Source of the DNA: JAZNLR01 sp045579195
Lineage (GTDB): Bacteria > Bacillota > Clostridia > Christensenellales > CAMQZB01
Length of the DNA: 38,027 bases
Reading direction: 5' to 3'
NCBI GenBank assembly: GCA_045579195.1
Contig: JAZNLR010000149.1
Coordinates: 1 to 38,027 of the forward strand
The notes beneath the pieces were generated by a model. The model saw nothing but the letters and a program-made list of their open reading frames with translations, made no database searches and was not told the origin of the DNA. Position numbers and translations under genes: made by a program. Each line of letters begins with the position of its first letter. The first letter of the stretch is position 1. Positions 32,602-38,027 of the stretch are shown piece by piece.

Positions 32602-33228
32602 ATGAATCTGGCTCAAATTCGAAACCGAATCAATTCCTGCTTTGACGAGGGGAAACGCATCTTAAAACACAACATTGTCTATTTTGTGTTGCTGTGCGTT
32701 TGCCTTGTCGTTGGGGTGGTAATCGGGCTGTTCTTCGTTCGTGACGGGGTGAACTATATCTTCGTTTACGGCTTTTCGGAGGATTATTTTCTCATCATTT
32801 TTGACCGATCGGTCAGTGTCTTTGGCATTTTCGTTCAGCGTCTTCTCGGTGGGATCGGACTCTTTTTGCTTGCATTCTTTTGCGGGTTGACCCTTTGGTG
32901 TTTGCCCGTTCACTTTCTCTTCGCCTTTTACCGAGGATATGTCTTGGGGTGTGTCCTCTCTGCGGTCGCTTTTCAGTACGGCGTGGCAGGGGTGGCGATC
33001 CTTATTTTGACCGTTGCACCCGTGAGCTTTCTTGCAACGCTCGCGCTTCTTTGTGCATTCACGGCTTGCACGAACAACCTCTTTTCCGAGCGCGGATGCG
33101 GTTTCTTTCCACTTGCAAAAAAGAACGCAAAAGGGGTTCTTATCTGCTTTTTCGCGTACCTTGCCATCTGCCTTTTGGAGGTTCTTTTGATCCTGCTTAT
33201 CGTGCGTCCGCTCAACACGCTTTTTTAG
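32602..33228 (+). CDS. SpoIIM-like integral membrane protein
   Basis: The product has 208 residues with about five membrane-spanning segments (roughly 26-46, 80-97, 98-118, 125-152 and 182-204). The central C-G-L-T-L-W-C-L-P-V-H-F-L-F-A-F-Y-R-G-Y segment has the same pattern as the core of SpoIIM, the scaffold of the engulfment DMP complex with SpoIID and SpoIIP. Length fits (about 210). Position just before a DacF-type gene also fits, since spoIIM and dacF are near each other in Bacillus. The match is by pattern, not by high identity. The Shine-Dalgarno is weak. The stop is TAG. Confidence 0.65.
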   Translation: MNLAQIRNRINSCFDEGKRILKHNIVYFVLLCVCLVVGVVIGLFFVRDGVNYIFVYGFSEDYFLIIFDRSVSVFGIFVQRLLGGIGLFLLAFFCGLTLWCLPVHFLFAFYRGYVLGCVLSAVAFQYGVAGVAILILTVAPVSFLATLALLCAFTACTNNLFSERGCGFFPLAKKNAKGVLICFFAYLAICLLEVLLILLIVRPLNTLF

Positions 33229-33300
33229 AGAAGCATTTTTCGCGTATCTTTTTTATTTGTTTGCAGAGAATAGTCGTATCAAATCATTGGAGAAATGAAG

Positions 33301-34491
33301 ATGAAACGATTTGTCTCTGCATTTTTTATGGTCCTTGTTGTCTTTGCTCTTTTGACAACGGGAACGAAACTTACAGGAAGAGCGGAAGAGCTCGCGCTTT
33401 CGCCCACGTCGCGCGGCGCATTTTTGCAGGATTATGAGAGCGGAACTGTAATCTATGAGAAGAACGCGGACGCACGCCATCCCATTGCGAGCATGTGCAA
33501 GATCATGACCCTTTTGCTGACCTTTGAGGAGATCGATCGCGGGACGCTGAAGGAAACCGACCAAATCACCGTTTCGCCAAGAGCGGCATCCATGGGTGGT
33601 TCACAGGTTTTTCTGGATGCCAATGCTTCGTATGCCGCGGGGGAGTTGATCAAGAGCGTTGCTGTGGCAAGCGCAAACGATGCTTCCGTGGCGCTTGCTG
33701 AACACATCGCAGGAAGCGTGGAATCCTTCGTTGCAATGATGAATGACCGAGCGGAAGCGCTTGGCATGCATAACACGAATTTCATCAACGCAACGGGACT
33801 GCCGGGAGACGGGCAGTACTCCAGCGCGCGAGATGTCTCAACGATGACGCGCGAACTTCTTTCCCACCAAAAATTTCGAACGTATAGCGGCATCTGGATG
33901 GACACCGTCAAGCATGCGGACGGGAGAGAGACCGAGATCTCCAACACGAATAAACTCATTCGCTTTTATGCAGGCTGTGACGGCGGAAAAACGGGATATA
34001 CGCATGATGCCAAGCATTGCCTTTCCGCGACGGCAACGAGGGGTGGAATGCGCCTGATCGCGACCGTTTTGGGCGCGCCCGACAGCAAGACGCGCTTTGC
34101 GGAAGTGCGCTCTATGCTGGACTTCGGATTCGCAAATTACGAATGCCGAAAGGTGCTCTCAAAAGACGAGCCTCTTTCGGAGCGCGCGGCCGTGCAAGGC
34201 GGAAAGGAAAGGGAAGTTTCCCTCTATGCCGCGCGGGATCACTTTGTCTTTGCGAAAAAGAGAGACAAAGCGGATTGCACGGTCCGGGTGGAAGTTGCAA
34301 AGGTGAAAGCGCCCGTGAAAAAGGGGGACGAGGTCGGTATCCTTCGGGTCGTTCAAAACGGAATGATCGTTGAAGAGATCCCCGTTCTTGCCGGAGAAGA
34401 CGTCGCAAAGAGCACCCTATTTGACGTCCTCAAAGATGCGGCGCGCAACTGGGGCTTTCTCAAGAATCCGATGCCACGCGCAGCGGAATGA
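33301..34491 (+). CDS. dacF: D-alanyl-D-alanine carboxypeptidase, S11 / DacF type
   Basis: This penicillin-binding protein removes the terminal D-Ala from peptidoglycan stem peptides outside the membrane; the DacF type shapes the spore cortex or cell wall. I chose the ATG at 33301 (GGAG 8 nt upstream); the ATG at 33295 is only 2 nt from it. A signal peptide (about 2-22) is cleaved near residue 28. The three active-site motifs are S-M-C-K (Ser in I-A-S-M-C-K-I-M), S-A-N, and K-T-G in G-G-K-T-G-Y-T. The C-terminal beta-sandwich domain is present, without a clear amphipathic anchor helix. Cys in the SxxK motif is less usual than Thr. Confidence 0.9.
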   Translation: MKRFVSAFFMVLVVFALLTTGTKLTGRAEELALSPTSRGAFLQDYESGTVIYEKNADARHPIASMCKIMTLLLTFEEIDRGTLKETDQITVSPRAASMGGSQVFLDANASYAAGELIKSVAVASANDASVALAEHIAGSVESFVAMMNDRAEALGMHNTNFINATGLPGDGQYSSARDVSTMTRELLSHQKFRTYSGIWMDTVKHADGRETEISNTNKLIRFYAGCDGGKTGYTHDAKHCLSATATRGGMRLIATVLGAPDSKTRFAEVRSMLDFGFANYECRKVLSKDEPLSERAAVQGGKEREVSLYAARDHFVFAKKRDKADCTVRVEVAKVKAPVKKGDEVGILRVVQNGMIVEEIPVLAGEDVAKSTLFDVLKDAARNWGFLKNPMPRAAE

Positions 34492-34497
34492 GCAAAG

Positions 34498-34536
34498 GCA
34501 AGCACTTTCGAGATGAAAGTGCTTGCTATTTTTTTT
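34498..34536 (+). terminator. Rho-independent terminator after dacF
   Basis: A 12-bp perfect inverted repeat (GCAAGCACTTTC and complement) with a 5-nt loop is followed by eight T. The right arm and T-run lie within the rnpB promoter. Confidence 0.9.
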
Positions 34537-34551
34537 GCGCTGTGTTAAAAT
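34523..34551 (+). promoter_or_regulatory. Promoter of rnpB
   Basis: TTGCTA, a 17-nt spacer made mainly of the dacF terminator T-run, and TAAAAT end 6 nt before the predicted RNA 5' end. Confidence 0.65.
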
Positions 34552-34557
34552 ACGTGT

Positions 34558-34897
34558 GGTTGAGATAGTCAGACGGTCGCGGATGTGCTTGCCACAGACG
34601 AGGAAAGTCCGAGCTCCGTAGGGCAGGGTGCCGGGTAACTCCCGGTGAAGGCGACTTCAAGGAAAGTGCAACAGAAATAAACCGCAGTCCTTTGGCTGCA
34701 AGGGTGGAAAGGCGAGGTAAGAGCTCACCGTCCCTTCGGTGACGAGGGGAGCCATGTAAACCCCACCTGGAGCAAGAGAAGAAAGAGTTTTGGTTGCCCG
34801 TCAGCTCTTTCGCTAAAATCGCTTGAGCCGCGCGGTAACGCGTGGCCTAGATAGATGACCGTTTAATACAGAACTCGGCTTACAGATTATTCTCACC
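34558..34897 (+). ncRNA. rnpB: RNase P RNA (type A)
   Basis: This catalytic RNA removes the 5' leader from tRNA precursors. The conserved core is clear: GAGGAAAGTCCGAGCTCC (P4 5' side), the ACAGAAA element, and TAGATAGATGACCG followed by ACAGAACTCGGCTTA at the 3' end. The ends were set by the P1 pairing of GGTTGAGATAGTC with GATTATTCTCACC. Length is about 340 nt. The layout with a long P7-P11 region and the 3' part with P15-P17 fits type A, which most Clostridia have, rather than the Bacillus type B. Confidence 0.95.
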
Positions 34898-34909
34898 GTT
34901 TTTTTCATA

Positions 34910-34947
34910 GGGAATCCAGTGGTCACGGTCCGCGGATTCCCTTTTTT
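34910..34947 (+). terminator. Rho-independent terminator after rnpB
   Basis: GGGAATCC (34910-34917) pairs with GGATTCCC (34934-34941), followed by six T. Confidence 0.85.
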
Positions 34948-34974
34948 CTTGCAAAATAAATGCGTTTTCAGAGA

Positions 34975-35003
34975 TTGACTTTCCCTCTGTTTTTCAGTAA
35001 AAT
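34975..35003 (+). promoter_or_regulatory. Promoter of the GH43 gene
   Basis: TTGACT, a 17-nt spacer and TAAAAT lie 69 bp upstream of the start. Confidence 0.7.
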
Positions 35004-35072
35004 AATACAAGTGGATAAAGAATTTGCGCGGCTTCAAAGACGGAAAGAGAGAAGAGCCGAAAGGAGAACAAA

Positions 35073-36470
35073 ATGAAGAGAAAATCATTGCTCGCAATGA
35101 TGCTTTTGGTGATTTTTATGTTGACTGCCTGCCAAGGCAAGGACAATGTTTCAGACAGTTTTTTTGCAAATTTCAAGACGTTTGAAGACAGTGGATATCA
35201 GCTTGAGAAAAACAAGGAGTTTTCCTTTGATTATATCCCCGCGAGCGAGAAGAGCGTGGGAGGCATCGCCATCGGATTAGAGTATTATTTGTCGATCTCA
35301 AAAAACACGGTCGCTTTTTATCACGTTGAGGAAAAGAAACTGGTTGAGTTTGCCAAAGGATACGCCGAGGTTGAAGAAGGCGTTGCGCTTCGGGTCATCT
35401 GTCGGTATGACGGGGAATATTTCAGGCTCTTTTTGCAAAAAGAGGGTGAAACCGTTGAACCGTGGCAGAAATTCGAGGTTCGGATCGGAAAACTCTCCAA
35501 TCAGAAAATCAGGTATGCAGAGCCCGCGCGATACGGAACGCAGTTTCTCAATGCAAAGCTTGTGGAGTATGACGCGTCGCAAACGGGGAGCATAAGTTAT
35601 CAGAACAACATCATAAAGGACTATGCCGACCCCGACATTCTCTATCACGACGGGTTTTATTATATGTACGTCACGGGTCCGCGTTATCCGGTTTTCCGCT
35701 CTTCCGACCTTGCCACGTGGGAGCATATCGGTGAGGCTTTGCCCCCTTCGTGCCCTTGGGACATCAGCTTAGCGCATCAATGGGCGCCTGACGTTGAAAT
35801 GATTGACGGAAAATTCTATATGGCGGTAACCTTTGGCGAAGCCGGTTTCGGAATGGCCGTTGCAGACCGCCCGGAAGGTCCGTTTGTGTGCGTGGGGGAT
35901 GACCCCATTTTGAAAAAGACGATCGACGGTCACATTTTCGTCGATGACGACGGAAAAACGTACTTATACTATACCTCTTGGTATGACGGGCGGAATTACG
36001 GCATATACGGGATGGAGCTTGAAGATGATCACGTCACGCCGAAATGGGAAACAGAAAAACTGCTCTTCATTCCGGATCGCGCATGGGAAAGATCGCGCAA
36101 TATGGGCGGAATCGTTGAAGCGCCCTTTATGTTGAAGCGCAACGGCGTTTATTACCTCATCTATTCGGGCAGTCATTATCAGGCGGACTATGCGGTCGGC
36201 TATGCGGTTTCCAACGATCCGCTTCAAGGTTTTGTGAAGACAGACGATTCTCCCATTCTCTTCCGAACGAACGACGTTCGCGGCCCGGGCCATTGTTCAA
36301 TTGTTGAAACACCCACAGGTGAGATGTATATGGTGTATCATGTGCATAACTCGGCAGATTCCGTTGCACCAAGACACATCGCAATGGATCGCGTGCGGTT
36401 CGTCAAGACGGAAAATGGGGAACGCCTGGAAGTTTGGGGGCCAACCACGTCAAAACAAATCATTCGCTGA
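35073..36470 (+). CDS. GH43-family glycosidase lipoprotein
   Basis: The product has 465 residues, starting behind AAGGAG. The signal peptide ends in L-T-A-C (Cys20). Residues about 25-175 form an extra N-terminal domain, probably a beta-sandwich binding module; most GH43 enzymes carry such a module at the C-terminus. The five-bladed propeller follows. Asp186 (Y-A-D-P-D) is the base, Asp285 (T-I-D-G-H-I-F) the pKa modulator and Glu349 (I-V-E-A-P-F) the acid. H-W-A-P-D-V-like Q-W-A-P-D-V at 237-241 is also present. The family contains arabinanases, arabinofuranosidases and xylosidases. With GH51 next door an arabinan or arabinoxylan substrate is likely. It is a single-gene unit. Confidence 0.92.
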   Translation: MKRKSLLAMMLLVIFMLTACQGKDNVSDSFFANFKTFEDSGYQLEKNKEFSFDYIPASEKSVGGIAIGLEYYLSISKNTVAFYHVEEKKLVEFAKGYAEVEEGVALRVICRYDGEYFRLFLQKEGETVEPWQKFEVRIGKLSNQKIRYAEPARYGTQFLNAKLVEYDASQTGSISYQNNIIKDYADPDILYHDGFYYMYVTGPRYPVFRSSDLATWEHIGEALPPSCPWDISLAHQWAPDVEMIDGKFYMAVTFGEAGFGMAVADRPEGPFVCVGDDPILKKTIDGHIFVDDDGKTYLYYTSWYDGRNYGIYGMELEDDHVTPKWETEKLLFIPDRAWERSRNMGGIVEAPFMLKRNGVYYLIYSGSHYQADYAVGYAVSNDPLQGFVKTDDSPILFRTNDVRGPGHCSIVETPTGEMYMVYHVHNSADSVAPRHIAMDRVRFVKTENGERLEVWGPTTSKQIIR

Positions 36471-36490
36471 AATGATTCTTTCAAATGATC

Positions 36491-36525
36491 AAAAAAAGAC
36501 CAACGGCTTCGTCGGTCTTTTTTTT
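36491..36525 (+). terminator. Rho-independent terminator after GH43
   Basis: AAAAGACC pairs with GGTCTTTT, extended by ACG/CGT after one mismatch, around a 4-nt loop, then eight T. Confidence 0.85.
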
Positions 36526-36649
36526 GATGAAAAAACACCGTTAAGATGAATTTTTGATCTGTTTTTTATATCACCGATGATCGTTTTCGGTCAGTGCTTT
36601 TGTCTTCGATTCAGCCATTGCCGTTTGTTTTTCTCCGTTTTGCCCAAAG

Positions 36650-36801
36650 AAAAAGGCGCACCTTTGGGTACGCCTTTTTTATTCATTCCCTCCCAAACAT
36701 CAAAGCTTTTTTTAAGTTTACTTTTGCTTCTTTCTTTGAGTTAAGTTATAATCATCCTTAGTTCATCCAAATTTCTTCTTCGCTGATGAAACTTTATGGA
36801 T
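36650..36801 (-). ncRNA. Candidate small RNA
   Basis: A transcript started by the minus-strand promoter at 36808-36836 would end at the hairpin 36680-36650 (AAAAAGGCG and complement, one mismatch in the extended stem), giving about 150 nt. It matches no RNA family I recognise. It includes a GGGAGGG followed too closely by an ATG, so it could instead be the leader of a tiny protein. Confidence 0.25.
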
Positions 36802-36847
36802 ACTGCAATTATACCATTCTTTCTTCGCAATTTCAAATTTTTGAGTG

Positions 36848-36880
36848 ACAAAAAGACGACAGTTGCTGCCGTCTTTTTGT
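36848..36880. terminator. Terminator after tag
   Basis: ACAAAAAGACG (36848-36858) pairs with CGTCTTTTTGT (36870-36880). It can act on both strands; on the minus strand it lies about 80 bp beyond the tag stop. Confidence 0.7.
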
Positions 36881-36959
36881 GAATGGTCTGATGATGGCGA
36901 AAAATTTGCCTTGCGCCTTGTCAATTCTTATGAGTTTGATGCCAAAAGGGCGGAATTTT

Positions 36960-37511
36960 TCATTTTTCCAAGTGGAGGTCGCATTCCTTTCCGTGCCCGT
37001 TGATGATGCCGATCGCTTGCAGGAAGGAATAGATGATGGTGGAGCCGACAAAGCGCATTCCGCGCTTTTTCAGGTCGTTTGAAATTGCATCCGAAAGGGG
37101 AGAGGTCGTTCTTTCAGCATAATCCTCGTAAACGACCTTGCCGCCCGTAAACGTGCAAAGATATGCGTCGAATGAACCGAACTCCTTTTGAATGGAAAGA
37201 AAGATCCTTGCATTTTGAATGCTTGCGTCAATCTTGAGGCGGTTTCGGATGATGTCGGGATTCGTAAGAAGCCGAGCCCTGTCCGCTTCCGAAAAGGCAC
37301 TCACTTTGACGGCGTCAAATTCAAAGTACGCCTTTCGGAATGCCTCGCGCTTGTTCAAAACGCACTCCCAAGAGAGCCCGGCTTGAAATCCTTCTAAGAT
37401 GAGAAGCTCAAAGAGTGCTCGGTCATCGTGCTGAGGGATGCCCCATTCCTCGTCGTGATATTGAATGTATCGCGGGTTATTAAGATTTACCCAAGAACAT
37501 CTGTTTTTCAT
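36960..37511 (-). CDS. tag: DNA-3-methyladenine glycosylase I
   Basis: The enzyme excises 3-methyladenine from alkylated DNA as the first step of base-excision repair. The product has 183 residues, as in E. coli Tag. The zinc ligands Cys5 (R-C-S-W), His19 (Y-H-D-E-E-W-G), His173 and Cys177 (N-G-H-G-K-E-C) are all visible, as are the catalytic-pocket Glu40 and Trp48 (L-E-G-F-Q-A-G-L-S-W). It lies 54 bp downstream of the GH79-like gene in the same direction, with a hairpin between, so it is probably an independent unit. Confidence 0.95.
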   Translation of the reverse strand: MKNRCSWVNLNNPRYIQYHDEEWGIPQHDDRALFELLILEGFQAGLSWECVLNKREAFRKAYFEFDAVKVSAFSEADRARLLTNPDIIRNRLKIDASIQNARIFLSIQKEFGSFDAYLCTFTGGKVVYEDYAERTTSPLSDAISNDLKKRGMRFVGSTIIYSFLQAIGIINGHGKECDLHLEK

Positions 37512-37527
37512 AATCTCAAAAAATAAG

Positions 37528-37558
37528 AAGCTCCTCCCGTTGTCGGGAAGAGCTTTTG
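37528..37558 (-). terminator. Possible terminator after the GH79-like gene
   Basis: AAGCTC and CCCG pair with CGGG and GAGCTT around a 4-nt loop, with a two-base internal mismatch. On the minus strand a short U-rich tract follows. It starts 8 bp after the stop. Confidence 0.6.
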
Positions 37559-37565
37559 TCTGTTG

Positions 37566-38027
37566 TTATAGAACGATGAAAGTGCATCCGCCGGGGGCGA
37601 TTTCAATCGTTCCACAAGCGCTCTTTCCTTCGAGCTTCGGAAGCTCGTCATTCTCGCCAAGAACAAGCTCGTTTCCGTTCAGCAGCATCGTGCGGCTGCG
37701 CATTGTTCCGTTGCCGGTGAGCGCGTAAACCGTGGCTTCTTTCGGAAGCTCAACTGTGGTGGTTTCCGTCCAGGAGTTGTTGATGACGAGGTAAACAACG
37801 CCGTCCTTGCCGTCCTTTCTGCTGTGGCAATAAACGTGAGCACCCTCGGTGTTTGCAAGCCCCGTGTCAAAGCAGGTCTTGCCCATCAGTCTGTTCCAGA
37901 GGAGAACTGCGAAGTAATTCGGGCGGGGAAGGAAGGTTCCGTGTTTGAGGAATCCGTAATCCGAAGAGGCGAGAGTGTTGTGGAAGACGATTCCGTCCGT
38001 CACCGTGCAGAACTCGCCAAGCTCGTT
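37566..38027 (-). CDS. GH79-like glycosidase, C-terminal part (runs off right edge)
   Basis: Only the last 153 codons are in the window; the frame is open to base 38027. The segment S-S-D-Y-G-F-L-K-H-G-T-F, then P-R-P-N-Y-F-A-V-L-L-W-N-R-L-M-G-K resembles the C-terminal part of heparanase-like GH79 enzymes, from memory of plant members. It is followed by a beta-sandwich domain ending in A-P-G-G-C-T-F-I-V-L. GH79 enzymes remove glucuronic acid residues from glycans. The catalytic residues are outside the window, so this stays a family-level call. Confidence 0.72.
   Translation of the reverse strand, partial: NELGEFCTVTDGIVFHNTLASSDYGFLKHGTFLPRPNYFAVLLWNRLMGKTCFDTGLANTEGAHVYCHSRKDGKDGVVYLVINNSWTETTTVELPKEATVYALTGNGTMRSRTMLLNGNELVLGENDELPKLEGKSACGTIEIAPGGCTFIVL

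Larger units (their letters stand above)
36526..36959. other. Gene-free intergenic region with promoter-terminator pairs
   Basis: No protein of normal length is encoded in these 434 bp. Two hairpins with U-runs (36650-36680 and 36848-36880) and two promoter-like sequences are present: plus strand TTGCTT-17-TATAAT (36724-36752) and minus strand TTGAAA-17-TATAAT (36808-36836). A 31-codon basic reading frame (36686-36591, minus) overlaps the first hairpin. Confidence 0.6.

Overview
The window comes from an endospore-forming, polysaccharide-degrading member of the Bacillota, most likely an anaerobic gut-type Clostridia. The grounds are SpoIVB, a Spo0A DNA-binding domain, a SpoIIM-like protein and a DacF-type carboxypeptidase, together with lipobox-type signal peptides, GGAGG ribosome binding sites, many AraC regulators and many glycosidases. 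No tRNA, IS element, phage gene or CRISPR array was seen. TAG is used as an ordinary stop codon (799-797, 32570-32572, 33226-33228), so the code is standard.

The dominant feature is a family of 11 paralogous secreted lipoproteins of about 405-425 residues, called A1 to A11 here. A1-A9 form a tandem minus-strand array (1-11007; A1 runs off the left edge). A10 (12459-13682) and A11 (29104-30378) lie on the plus strand. They look like clan GH-A (beta/alpha)8 glycosidases, with an acid/base Glu in a W-E-I-x-N-E motif and a nucleophile Glu in T-E-x-G-W. In A7 and A9 the nucleophile is Ala and the Tyr of the H-P-Y motif is Phe, so these two look like non-catalytic carbohydrate-binding relatives inside the array.

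Other carbohydrate genes are a cytoplasmic GH5-like enzyme with a divergent AraC (13725-15708), a GH51 arabinofuranosidase broken by an in-frame amber codon with a divergent AraC (26675-29054), malQ (30573-32063), a GH43 lipoprotein (35073-36470) and the C-terminal part of a GH79-like enzyme at the right edge. No sugar transporter is present.

From 18334 to 23916 a minus-strand operon of six genes encodes a Gfo/Idh oxidoreductase, two medium-chain dehydrogenases, an SDR, a type I dehydroquinase-like Schiff-base enzyme and an NAD-dependent epimerase. It diverges from an AraC gene (24030) that is followed by an FAD-dependent oxidoreductase (24940-26625). This looks like an oxidation/dehydration route for an unusual sugar, cyclitol or glycoside. 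Three of the AraC intergenic regions contain overlapping divergent sigma-A-type promoters.

Between 15709 and 18240 lies an AT-richer island of four small genes: a P-loop kinase, an O-methyltransferase-like protein, an AAC(6')-like acetyltransferase and a second P-loop protein. The blocks ahead of three of these genes share a repeat, which suggests transfer or modular assembly.

The sporulation and cell-wall block is spoIVB (11231), then 20 kb later a free-standing Spo0A C-terminal domain (32228), a SpoIIM-like gene and dacF, followed by rnpB (RNase P RNA). Both spoIVB and the Spo0A-domain gene have an exact 0A-box motif just upstream. The right end holds GH43, a small intergenic region that may encode an sRNA, and tag.
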